Source: Polaromonas sp. (GTDB lineage: Bacteria > Pseudomonadota > Gammaproteobacteria > Burkholderiales > Burkholderiaceae_C). Taken from it: a stretch of 64,000 nt of DNA. A program made the translations under genes and the position numbers. Below, in pieces: positions 53,100-60,803 of the stretch. Each line of letters starts with the position of its first letter. The stretch's first letter is position 1. Location of the stretch: assembly GCA_030683705.1 (NCBI GenBank), contig JAUXPP010000029.1, forward strand, positions 1-64,000. The letters are read 5' to 3'. The notes beneath the pieces were generated by a model. It had not been told where the DNA came from. It saw nothing but the letters and a program-made list of their open reading frames with translations, and searched no databases.

Positions 53100-53731
53100 G
53101 CAGTCCTCTTTTCGGTCAGCAGGCGCAGCGCCAGCAGGCCCAGCACCGTGCCCATGACATAACGCTGCACCCGCATCCAGGTGATGTTGCGGTTCAGGAA
53201 AACGGCTAGCCCCGCGGCGAAAAAGATGATCATGCTGTTGATGGCCAGGCTGACAGTGATCTGCACCGCGCCCAGGCTCAGGCTTTGCAACAGCACCTGG
53301 CCGCGCTCGGGATGCAAAAACTGCGGGAAGAAGGACAGGTAAAACATCGCGACCTTGGGATTCAGCAAATTGGTCATGAAACCCATGAGAAAAAGCTTGC
53401 GCGGCGGGTCATGCGGCAATGTGCGGGTTTCGAACGGTGACAGGCCGCCGGGCTTGAGCGCCTGCCAGGCCAGCCACAGCAAATAAAGCGCGCCGGCGAC
53501 CTTGAGCGCGGTAAAAGCCAGCGGCGCTGCCAGCAGCAAGGCGCTCAGGCCGAAGGACGCGCCCAGCAGATGCACCACAAAACCGAGTGCCACACCGGCC
53601 AGCGAGACCATGCCGGCAGTACGGCCCTGGCACAGGGTGCGCGAGATGCAATAAATCATGTTGGGGCCGGGCGTGAGCACCAGCGCCAGTGCGACGAGGG
53701 CAAACCAGGCGAGTTCGGACGTGCTGAGCAT
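53096..53731 (-). CDS. LysE-family amino-acid exporter (first of two in the operon)
   Basis: 211 residues and 5-6 TM helices. The LysE/RhtB signature LTPGPNMIYCISRTLCQGRTAGMVSLAG (key TPGPNMIYCISR) is followed by KVAGALYLLWLAWQAL and LLNPKVAMFYLSFFPQF. It exports amino acids or homoserine lactone-like compounds. It overlaps the dehydratase and abuts the VOC gene with no gap. Confidence 0.92.
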   Translation of the reverse strand: MLSTSELAWFALVALALVLTPGPNMIYCISRTLCQGRTAGMVSLAGVALGFVVHLLGASFGLSALLLAAPLAFTALKVAGALYLLWLAWQALKPGGLSPFETRTLPHDPPRKLFLMGFMTNLLNPKVAMFYLSFFPQFLHPERGQVLLQSLSLGAVQITVSLAINSMIIFFAAGLAVFLNRNITWMRVQRYVMGTVLGLLALRLLTEKRTA

Positions 53732-54445
53732 CTAGACTCCTTTTGATTCAAGCGTGACCCGGCCACGCGGTGTGTTCAGCGTGGCCATCAGGTCGGGCGT
53801 GCCGGGGCTCACGTCCACGCCGGCCAGGCCGATGGCGGCATAGGCGGCTTGCAGCTTTTCCGGCCGCGGATGGCGCACCTGCAACGTCTCCAGCGTCACC
53901 CCCGAGGCCGGCATGGCGTCCACCGGGTGGGTTGCTTTTGCGGGATCCTCGCCGGCTTCGCCCCACTGGATCAGCGTGGGCAAGGTGCCGTAGAACAGGC
54001 GCTGGCCGTCGTCGCGCACGGTGATACGCCAGTTCAGCAGGCCGCGGGCAGTCTGGCGCGAGGCCGGCACCACGGCGCCACGGTCCAGGCCCAGCGCGGC
54101 CAGCGCCTTGACGGCGGACACCACGCCCGGCACGCTGGCGACAAAATGCAGCAGCTGCGACCCCTCGCTGGCCACTCGGGATTGCAGCAGCGGGTCGTCC
54201 ATGTCGAACCAGCGGTGTTGGCCGGCCGCGCGCATGGGGGTCACGCCCGGCTGGATCGCGATGATCTCGAAGTAGGCGCGCGGAAAAGCCGCACTGGCCA
54301 CGCTGAAAAGCCGGTTGTGGGTTCCCATCAGCGGGTGTTCGCCGCCCGGCCCGGGTGTGATGCCCAGGGTGGCTTCGCACCACTGGACACCCTGCGCCAG
54401 GCTGGCGGCCACGACGACCAGGTGATCGACCTGGGCCGTGATCAC
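53732..54445 (-). CDS. VOC/glyoxalase-like domain protein
   Basis: 237 residues with a GTG start at 54445 that overlaps the phzF stop (GTGA). It begins VITAQVDHLVVVAASLAQGVQWCEATLG (key VDHLVVVAASLAQGVQWCE), typical of the glyoxalase-like VOC fold (PF13468). GEHPLMGTHNRLF, FEIIAIQPG and WFDMDDP follow. Metal-binding residues are not obvious, so the chemistry is unclear. There is no gap before the LysE gene. Confidence 0.82.
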   Translation of the reverse strand: MITAQVDHLVVVAASLAQGVQWCEATLGITPGPGGEHPLMGTHNRLFSVASAAFPRAYFEIIAIQPGVTPMRAAGQHRWFDMDDPLLQSRVASEGSQLLHFVASVPGVVSAVKALAALGLDRGAVVPASRQTARGLLNWRITVRDDGQRLFYGTLPTLIQWGEAGEDPAKATHPVDAMPASGVTLETLQVRHPRPEKLQAAYAAIGLAGVDVSPGTPDLMATLNTPRGRVTLESKGV

Positions 54446-55371
54446 AAGCTCACCGTGCCGGTGATGCAGCTGACCGATGCGCCGCCGACCCAGATGTGGG
54501 TGGTGCCGCCGGCGCTTTCGCGGCTCAGATGGACGCGGCCGGCGCGGCCCAGGCAAGTGCCTTGCGCCACGGTGTAATTGTCGGGCGCGTGGCCTTCCGC
54601 CATCAGCCACTGCGCGAGGCTGGCGTTCAGGCTGCCGGTGACCGGGTCTTCGGGGATGCCCATGGGTGCGGCAAAGGCACGCACCTCGAAGTCCGCCGGG
54701 GCCTCTGCCGGCGCGGCGGCTGGGCTGGCGGCAAAGGCTCTCGCTTCGCGGTTGGCGCGCGCTATCAAAAGAGGAGCTGCTTGTGCAGCGTGGGCGCCGG
54801 CCACACCCACTTTGAGACCCTGTTTCTTGAGGGCCAGGTGATCCGGTTCCAGCTGCAGCACGGTGTCGGCGCTGTCCAGCAACAGGCCCAGCCACACTGG
54901 TCCGTTGTCCAGCAACTGCGCGGCGATGATGTGTTGCGCTTTCAGGCCCAGCGCAGCCGCCACCTGCGCCAGCACGGCCGGGCTGGGCGCCGAACGTTTG
55001 AGCGGCGGCGCAGCAAAGGCCTGGCGCGCGCCATCGCGCCGGATGGGGATCAGCCCGGCCTGGCACTGCTGCACGATGAGGTCCTTGCGTTTCGGCACGC
55101 CGCCTGCTTCCAGCCAGGCGTGGCAGGTCCCCAGCGTCGGGTGGCCGGCAAAAGGCAGCTCGCCGCCGGGCGTGAAGATGCGCACCTGGTAGTCGGCCGA
55201 GGGCTCGGTGGGCGGCAGCACAAAGGTGGTTTCGGACAGGTGGGTCCACTGCGCAAACCGCTGCATGGCCGCCTCGTCCAGGCCGCTGCCATCCAGCACC
55301 ACGGCCAGCGGGTTGCCGAAGTAGGGCTGGGCGGTGAAGACGTCGACTTGTTTGAAGGCGCGGGTTTTCAT
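54442..55371 (-). CDS. PhzF-family isomerase/epimerase-like protein with an in-frame repeat insertion
   Basis: 309 residues. N-terminal DVFTAQPYFGNPLAVVLDG and HLSETTFVL with RIFTPGGELPFAGHPTLGT are PhzF hallmarks; the Glu of SETTF is the catalytic base. The C half has PMGIPEDPVTGSLNASLAQWL. Between about residues 190 and 220 there is an extra Ala-rich stretch (AQAAPLLIARANREARAFAAS) where the gene carries a dispersed AGCTAT motif; it looks like an in-frame insertion. The substrate is unknown. Confidence 0.88.
   Translation of the reverse strand: MKTRAFKQVDVFTAQPYFGNPLAVVLDGSGLDEAAMQRFAQWTHLSETTFVLPPTEPSADYQVRIFTPGGELPFAGHPTLGTCHAWLEAGGVPKRKDLIVQQCQAGLIPIRRDGARQAFAAPPLKRSAPSPAVLAQVAAALGLKAQHIIAAQLLDNGPVWLGLLLDSADTVLQLEPDHLALKKQGLKVGVAGAHAAQAAPLLIARANREARAFAASPAAAPAEAPADFEVRAFAAPMGIPEDPVTGSLNASLAQWLMAEGHAPDNYTVAQGTCLGRAGRVHLSRESAGGTTHIWVGGASVSCITGTVSL
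54757..54786. repeat. Dispersed AGCTAT/AGCTGC motif, copy 5 (inside phzF-like gene)
   Basis: GCGCGCTATCAAAAGAGGAG then CTGCTTGTGC. This copy lies within coding sequence and adds codons in frame, at the point where the PhzF-like protein is longer than its relatives. Confidence 0.6.
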
Positions 55372-55395
55372 GGCGGCGGCAAGGAAGTTAAAAAA

Positions 55396-56016
55396 TCAGC
55401 TCAGTGACATGTCCAGCACACCCAGGCTGGCCTGGCGCGCACGCAGGCTGTCGTACCAGCGCTCGATGTGCGGCCGGCTCTGCCGCTGCTGCGGCAGGCC
55501 GAACCAGCGGTGGATTTCGCAGGCGATGGGAATGTCGGCCATGGTGAAACGTTCGCCGACCATGAAGCTGCGCTGCGCCAGGTGCGCGTCCAGCACGGCC
55601 ATCAAGGCCTCGACGACAGCGTTGGATTCCTCGATGAGGGCTGCATTGCGCTGATCGGGCGGCGTGCGCACCAGCTGCCAGAAGCCGGGCCGGCTGGCCG
55701 GGTTGAGCGTGGTTTGCTGCCAGTCCATCCAGCGCTCGGCGTCGAAACGTTCGCGCAGGTCCGTCGGGTACATCTGGCCCATCGCGTGTTTGGCGCACAG
55801 GTAGCGCACGATGACATTCGACTCCCAGAGCACGTAGTCTTCGTCCTCGATCACCGGTACCAGCGAGTTCGGGTTCAGCGCCATGTATTCGGGCGTCTTG
55901 ACCACGCCGAACAGGCCGCCGGCTTCGGTTCGCTGCATGTCCAGCGCCAGCTCCTGCGCAGTCCAGACCACCTTCTTGACGTTGATGGAGCTCATGCGCC
56001 CCCATATTTTCAACAT
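55396..56016 (-). CDS. Glutathione S-transferase
   Basis: 206 residues. An N-terminal thioredoxin-like domain (about 1-80) has the glutathione-site Ser in RMSSINVKKVVWTAQEL and the cis-Pro/GSH motif NSLVPVIEDEDYVLWESNVIVRYL (key LVPVIEDEDYVLWESNVI). The C-terminal helical domain has FTMADIPIACEIHRWF. It fits soluble bacterial GSTs. Its stop is directly followed by the aminotransferase start region with 0 bp between, and glutathione synthesis genes (gshA, gshB) occur elsewhere in the window. Confidence 0.92.
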   Translation of the reverse strand: MLKIWGRMSSINVKKVVWTAQELALDMQRTEAGGLFGVVKTPEYMALNPNSLVPVIEDEDYVLWESNVIVRYLCAKHAMGQMYPTDLRERFDAERWMDWQQTTLNPASRPGFWQLVRTPPDQRNAALIEESNAVVEALMAVLDAHLAQRSFMVGERFTMADIPIACEIHRWFGLPQQRQSRPHIERWYDSLRARQASLGVLDMSLS

Positions 56017-57231
56017 CTATTTGGCCCCCATCACTTCAGCAACCCGCTCGGCGGCCGGCTGGCTCTCGCGGATCGCCGCGGCCAGGGCTGCCACCCCGGT
56101 GTTGATCTGCTCCACGCTGGCCGTCACAAATGACAGGCGCAGGGTGCGGGCATCGGCCTGGGCGGCATAAAAGGCAGCGCCCGGCACAAAAGCCACGTTT
56201 TTGTCCACGGCCCTGGGCAGCAGTTCGACCGCACTCATGCCGGCCGGCAGCCGGGCCCACAAAAACATGCCGCCGTCGGGGGTGTTCCAGCTCACGCCTT
56301 CGGGCATCTCGCGCCTGAGCGCGGCCAGCATGGCATCGCGCTGCGATTTGTAGAGCGCGCGTATCGTTGGCACATGGCGGTCGAGGAAACCGTCCTTCAT
56401 GACCTCGGCAATCATGCGCTGGTTGAAGCCGGGGCTGTGCAGGTCGGCCGCCTGTTTGGCCTGCAGCAATTTGGGATACAGCGCTTTAGGCGCGACCAAA
56501 AAGCCCAGGCGCAGGCCGGGCGCCAGCACCTTGGAGAACGATCCAAGGTAGAGGCAGCCATCCGGGTTGCGCGCCGACAGCGGCAGCGGCGGCGGCGCGT
56601 CGAACCACAGGTCGCCGTAGGGGTTGTCCTCGACGATGGGCAGGCCCAGTTCTGCAGCCTTGGCCGACAGCGCGGCGCGGCGCGCTTCGCTCATGGTGCG
56701 GCCGGTCGGGTTCTGGAAGTTGGGCAGCAGGTACAGAAACCGTGCACCTTTCGCTTTCATGGCGAGGTCGTTGACGTCGATGCCGTCCTCGTCGCTGGCC
56801 ACGCTGATGACCTCGGGCTCCATCGGTGTGAAGGCCTGCAGCGCGCCGAGGTAGGTCGGCGTTTCCACCAGGATGGGGCTGCCCTTGTCGATCAGCACCT
56901 TGGCCAGCAAATCCAGGCCCTGCTGCGAGCCGGTGGTGATCAACACCTGGGCCGGGTCCACCTTCCAGGGCAGCATGGCCGCGACCATCTCGCGCAGCGG
57001 CGCGTAACCTTCGCTGGCGGCGTATTGAAGCGCGGCCTGGCCGTCTTCACGCAGTACCTTGGCGCAGGCCTCGGCAAACGCGCTGATCGGGAAGGTCTTG
57101 GGCGAGGGCAGTCCGCCGGCAAAACTGATGATGCCGGGCTTTTCGGTGACCTTGAGGATCTCGCGGATCACCGAGGGGTTCATTTTTTCGGCGCGTGCGG
57201 CCAGGGTCCATTGCATGTTGTTGGTGTCCAT
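56017..57231 (-). CDS. PLP-dependent aminotransferase (2-aminoadipate/valine-pyruvate-like, class I/II)
   Basis: 404 residues from ATG 57231, preceded by AGGAAAAGAG. Class I/II fold: ISFAGGLPSPKTFPI near the start, TTGSQQGLDLLAKV, YLLPNFQNPTGRTMS, VEDNPYGDLWFDA, and the PLP Lys in YLGSFSKVLAPGLRLGFLV. The family covers 2-aminoadipate and other aminotransferases, including MocR-related but regulator-free enzymes. The substrate is unassigned; it sits in an amino-acid export operon. Confidence 0.9.
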   Translation of the reverse strand: MDTNNMQWTLAARAEKMNPSVIREILKVTEKPGIISFAGGLPSPKTFPISAFAEACAKVLREDGQAALQYAASEGYAPLREMVAAMLPWKVDPAQVLITTGSQQGLDLLAKVLIDKGSPILVETPTYLGALQAFTPMEPEVISVASDEDGIDVNDLAMKAKGARFLYLLPNFQNPTGRTMSEARRAALSAKAAELGLPIVEDNPYGDLWFDAPPPLPLSARNPDGCLYLGSFSKVLAPGLRLGFLVAPKALYPKLLQAKQAADLHSPGFNQRMIAEVMKDGFLDRHVPTIRALYKSQRDAMLAALRREMPEGVSWNTPDGGMFLWARLPAGMSAVELLPRAVDKNVAFVPGAAFYAAQADARTLRLSFVTASVEQINTGVAALAAAIRESQPAAERVAEVMGAK

Positions 57232-57251
57232 GGGTGTTCTCTTTTCCTGTG

Positions 57252-57581
57252 TCAATCCACGATAAACAGTGTCGCACCTTTGGGCGCTCTCGAGCGGTGC
57301 GCCTCGGCGCCGTCGGCCACCTGGTAACTCATGCCGGGCCGCAGCACATGAACACTGCCGTTTTCGAGTTCGGTGTGCAGCTCGCCCGCCAGGCACAGCA
57401 GCACATGGCCCTTGCTGCACCAGTGGTCCGACACATAACCGGGCGTGTACTCGACCATGCGCACGCGAATGTCGCCGAACTGCTGCGTGCGCCAGAAAGC
57501 CTGGCCGACCTGTGCGGAGTGTTCGGTCTGCGGGATGGCCGACCAGTCGGTGGTGCCGAAGGGGATATGGCTCATCTTCAT
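57252..57581 (-). CDS. DHCW-type cupin-fold protein
   Basis: 109 residues. Cupin motifs: FGDIRVRMVEYTPGYVSDHWCSKGHVLLCLAGELHTELE (key DHWCSKGHVLLCLAGEL) and VLRPGMSYQVADGAEAHRS. It belongs to the small 'DHCW' cupin family (here DHWC) that probably binds a metal through His and Cys. Its ATG overlaps the EamA gene by 4 bases. Function is unknown; a sensor or small-molecule enzyme is possible. Confidence 0.85.
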   Translation of the reverse strand: MKMSHIPFGTTDWSAIPQTEHSAQVGQAFWRTQQFGDIRVRMVEYTPGYVSDHWCSKGHVLLCLAGELHTELENGSVHVLRPGMSYQVADGAEAHRSRAPKGATLFIVD

Positions 57582-58492
57582 GTGGCGGGCTCCAGGCGCG
57601 GGGTGTGCACCGGCATCTGCTTGCCGATGAACACGGTGGCGATCACGGCCAGGCCGAAGCCGACCGTCACCGCGTCCAGCGATTCGCCGAGCAGCGGCAC
57701 GGCAAACAGCATGGACAAAAAGGGCTGGACCAGCTGCACCTGGCTGACGCGCACCGTGCCGCCCAGCGCCAGGCTGCGGTACCAGGCGAAAAAACCCAGC
57801 CACATCGAAAACACACCGAGGTAGGCGAAGCCGGCCCAGGCGCTGGCCTGGATGGGTGTCTGCGGCCAGCTCAGCAGCGCCAGCGGCAGGGTCAGCGGCA
57901 GCGAGATCAGCAGCGCCCAGCAGATCACGTGTTCGGCCTGCATGTGTTGCGACAGCCGCGCGCCGTAGCCGTAACCGACGGCCGCGCACAACATGGCCGC
58001 CAGCAGCAACACGTCCGCAAAATGAATCGAAAGACCCTCAGCGCCGGAGCGCAGTACGGCAAAGGCCACCACCAGCGCGCTGCCCAGCGCCGCGCACAGC
58101 CAGAAGCCGGCCGATGGGCGCTGGCGGTGCAGCAGCGCGCCGACGGCGGCAGTCGCCAGCGGCAACACACCCACAATCACGCTGGCATGCATGGCCTCAA
58201 CGTAACGCATGGCGATCGAGGTCAACAGTGGAAAGCCGAACACCACGCCGCCGGCGGTGATGGCCAGCGGCAGCCAGTCGCGCCGCTGCGGCAGCGGAGC
58301 GCGTGTCGCCAGCAGGAACAGCGCAGACAGCGCGGCCGCGACCACGGCCCGGCCCAGCGCGATGAAGACCCCCGACATCTGCGGCGCATCCGGTGTGCCG
58401 ACCGCCAGCCGCGTCATCGGCAGGGTCACCGCAAAAATGACGATGCCCAGCAGGCCCAGCCACAGGCCTTTGGTGATGTGGGCTTGCGTCAT
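57578..58492 (-). CDS. EamA-family (DMT superfamily) exporter
   Basis: 304 residues with 10 TM helices in two EamA repeats. Signatures: GRAVVAAALSALFLLATR, YVEAMHASVIVGVLPLATAAVGALL (key ASVIVGVLPLATAA) and RVSQVQLVQPFLSMLFAVPLLGE (key QLVQPFLSMLFAVPLLGE). It exports metabolites such as amino acids. It overlaps both neighbours by 4 bases and begins with MTQAHITKG. Confidence 0.92.
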   Translation of the reverse strand: MTQAHITKGLWLGLLGIVIFAVTLPMTRLAVGTPDAPQMSGVFIALGRAVVAAALSALFLLATRAPLPQRRDWLPLAITAGGVVFGFPLLTSIAMRYVEAMHASVIVGVLPLATAAVGALLHRQRPSAGFWLCAALGSALVVAFAVLRSGAEGLSIHFADVLLLAAMLCAAVGYGYGARLSQHMQAEHVICWALLISLPLTLPLALLSWPQTPIQASAWAGFAYLGVFSMWLGFFAWYRSLALGGTVRVSQVQLVQPFLSMLFAVPLLGESLDAVTVGFGLAVIATVFIGKQMPVHTPRLEPAT

Positions 58493-59109
58493 AAAAACAG
58501 CATCCAGATCGCGGTGGCCACCAGCACCGCCGCCATCGCGTAATTGAATCCCACCAGTCGGCGGCCGCTGCCGGCCGGGCCGCTGAGCCACTCGCGCAGC
58601 AGCGAGCCGACCAGCGCGTAAGTCAGGTTGCTGGCAAAGGCATAGGCCAGCATCACCGGCAGCACCACGGCAAAACGCAGGCCGGGATCGCTGCGCCCGG
58701 CGATCCAGCCGCTGACAATCGCCAACGCCAGCATCCAGGCCTTGATGTTGACGAACTGCAGCGCTGCACCCTGCCAGAAGCCGACGTTCATGCGATCAGC
58801 ACCGGCTTCGCTGAGCTGGCCCAACTTTTTGGTGCGCGCGATCTTCGAGGCCAGCCAGAACAGGTACAACACGCCGACCCACTTGATCGCCAGCGCCAGC
58901 AGCGGGATCGCCAGCAGCAGCGCGCCCAGGCCCAGCGCACACAAACTCAGCAACACGCCCCAGCCGACCGGCACCGCGCAGACAAAAGGCATGGCGCGGC
59001 GCAGGCCGTGGTTGGCCGCCAGCGCGGTCGCCAGCGTGGTGTTGGGCCCGGGCGAAAAGCTCATGGCCGTCGCCAGCACCAGCAAAGCGGTAAATTCTTG
59101 CCAATTCAT
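58489..59109 (-). CDS. LysE-family amino-acid exporter (second, first in operon)
   Basis: 206 residues and 5-6 TM helices. LysE signature TAMSFSPGPNTTLATALAANHG and AIKWVGVLYLFWLASKIA are seen, with FVNIKAWMLALAIVSG. It is the first gene of the ten-gene minus-strand operon and lies divergently 109 bp from a MocR regulator. The minus-strand TATAAA at 59119-59124 is a good -10 and would give a nearly leaderless mRNA. Confidence 0.92.
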   Translation of the reverse strand: MNWQEFTALLVLATAMSFSPGPNTTLATALAANHGLRRAMPFVCAVPVGWGVLLSLCALGLGALLLAIPLLALAIKWVGVLYLFWLASKIARTKKLGQLSEAGADRMNVGFWQGAALQFVNIKAWMLALAIVSGWIAGRSDPGLRFAVVLPVMLAYAFASNLTYALVGSLLREWLSGPAGSGRRLVGFNYAMAAVLVATAIWMLFL

Positions 59110-59146
59110 GCGTCAGACTTTATAGTTCAAAGCAACACACCACCAG

Positions 59147-59177
59147 TACAGTTCAGGGTACAAAACCTGAAACTGTA
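59147..59177. promoter_or_regulatory. Inverted repeat in the MocR/LysE divergent promoter (candidate MocR operator)
   Basis: TACAGTTCAGG and CCTGAAACTGTA form an 11/12-bp inverted repeat (one base longer on the right) with an 8-base centre. It lies in the 109-bp gap between the divergent lysE-like gene and the mocR gene, so a bound regulator could control both. MocR/GntR-type proteins commonly bind such sites near their own promoter. Confidence 0.55.
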
Positions 59178-59218
59178 TTGCCCAGTTTGTCAGCACACTG
59201 AACGCCGGAGGGCTGCCC

Positions 59219-60688
59219 ATGTTGATGAAAACCGCTGCCCAATCGCTGACCGAGCAACTCTGCGCGCGGTTTGCCGAACGCATCCGCAGCCGCCTGCTGG
59301 CGCCCGGCGCGCGCCTGCCCTCGGTGCGCCAGTGCGCGCAGCAGCAGGGTGTCAGTGTCTCCACCGTGGTCGCGGCCTATGACCAGCTGCTGGCCCAGGG
59401 CCTGGTCGAGGCGCGCAAGAACCGCGGTTTTTTTGTGCGTGATGTGGCCTCCGCATTTCCCGCACAGGCCGCCGCGCGCGCGCCGGCCGGCCCGCCTGCC
59501 GCCTTGTCCGGCGACCCGGCCTCGCCGGTATGGAGCACCTCGGCCTGGATGGCGACACGGCAGGCGCCGGTCGATGCTTCGGCGTTGATACGCGGCATGT
59601 TCCACCGCGTCAGCAACAAGCCGCAACCGGGCATGGGGGTGTTTCCGCCGGAGTGGCTGGACACCAGCTTCATGCCGGCCGCGGTGCGCAAGGTCACCAG
59701 CGGCAGCGCGCTGCGCGACTTTTCGCTGAGTTACGGCGAACCCATGGGCGACAGCGGCCTGCGCCGCGCGCTGTCGCAAAAACTCGGCGTGCTCAATGTC
59801 CATGCGGCGCCCGAACAGATCATCACCAGCGTGGGCGCGACCCACGCGCTGGACATCGTGAGCCGCACCCTGCTGCGTGCCGGTGACTGTGTGATGGTTG
59901 AGGAGCCCGGCTGGGCGGTCGAGTTTGCGCGCCTCGACGCCTTGGGCATGCGCATCCTGCCGGTGCCGCGGCGTGCCGACGGCCCGGACCTCGAAGTGAT
60001 GGCGCGGTATTGCGAGGCCCATGCGCCCAAGCTGTTTGTCAGCGTCAGCGTGTTCCACAACCCGACCGGTTACTGCCTGAGCCCGGGCAGCGCCCACCGC
60101 GTGCTGCAACTGGCCAACCAGCACCACTTCCACATCGTCGAGGACGACACCTACAGCCACCTGGCGCCGGAACATGCGACGCGGCTGTGTGCGCTGGACG
60201 GCTTGCAGCGCACGATTTATGTCAGCGGCTTCGCCAAGATCCTGGCGCCGGGCTGGCGCGTCGGTTTTTTGGCGGCGCCGCCCGAGCTGGTGCAGCGCCT
60301 GCTCGACACCAAGCTGCTGGGCACGCTGACCACGCCGGCCCTGCTGGAAAAAGCGCTGGCCTGGTGCATCGACCAGGGCCAGTTGCGCCGCCATGCCGAA
60401 CGCATACGCACACGGCTGGACGCAGCGCGCGCGCGCAGCGTCAAGCTGGCGCTGGCGCACGGCTGCAGTTTTGCGGCCGAGCCGGCTGGCCTGTTCGGCT
60501 GGGTCGACACCGGCGTGGACACCGACGCGCTGGCCCAGCGCATGCTCGACGAGGGCTATTTGATCGCGCCGGGCGCCTTGTTCCATGCGCTGCGCACGCC
60601 GACCACCCTGATGCGCATCAACTTCGCGACCACCCAGGAAGCGAGCTTCTGGAAGGTGTTCGCGCGTTTGCGCGACGCGATGTTGTGA
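59219..60688 (+). CDS. MocR-type transcriptional regulator (GntR DNA-binding plus aminotransferase domain)
   Basis: 489 residues. An N-terminal GntR winged helix-turn-helix (about 8-75) contains LLAPGARLPSVRQCAQQQGVSVSTVVAAYDQLLAQGLVEARKNRGFFV (key ARLPSVRQCAQQQGVSVSTV). The long PLP aminotransferase-fold domain (about 105-485) has PLP Lys in YVSGFAKILAPGWRVGF, plus VEEPGWAVEF and VSVFHNPTGYCLSPG. MocR regulators sense amino acids or PLP derivatives and control neighbours. It is divergent from the LysE/EamA operon, its likely target. Confidence 0.93.
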   Translation: MLMKTAAQSLTEQLCARFAERIRSRLLAPGARLPSVRQCAQQQGVSVSTVVAAYDQLLAQGLVEARKNRGFFVRDVASAFPAQAAARAPAGPPAALSGDPASPVWSTSAWMATRQAPVDASALIRGMFHRVSNKPQPGMGVFPPEWLDTSFMPAAVRKVTSGSALRDFSLSYGEPMGDSGLRRALSQKLGVLNVHAAPEQIITSVGATHALDIVSRTLLRAGDCVMVEEPGWAVEFARLDALGMRILPVPRRADGPDLEVMARYCEAHAPKLFVSVSVFHNPTGYCLSPGSAHRVLQLANQHHFHIVEDDTYSHLAPEHATRLCALDGLQRTIYVSGFAKILAPGWRVGFLAAPPELVQRLLDTKLLGTLTTPALLEKALAWCIDQGQLRRHAERIRTRLDAARARSVKLALAHGCSFAAEPAGLFGWVDTGVDTDALAQRMLDEGYLIAPGALFHALRTPTTLMRINFATTQEASFWKVFARLRDAML

Positions 60689-60742
60689 TGACCGGACGTT
60701 GCAAGCCTTTTGGGTCTCCGGCGCCCGCCGGGCGTGCGTGGA

Positions 60743-60764
60743 AAGCTATCAAATTGATAGTGCC
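60743..60764. repeat. Dispersed AGCTAT motif, copy 6
   Basis: AAGCTATCAAATTGATAGTGCC, in the gap between mocR and the LacI gene. It contains the inner palindrome CTATCAAATTGATAG. Confidence 0.5.
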
Positions 60765-60803
60765 GGACGTTGTTGCCGGGGCGTCGGCAGGGGAGAAGGC
60801 CGC

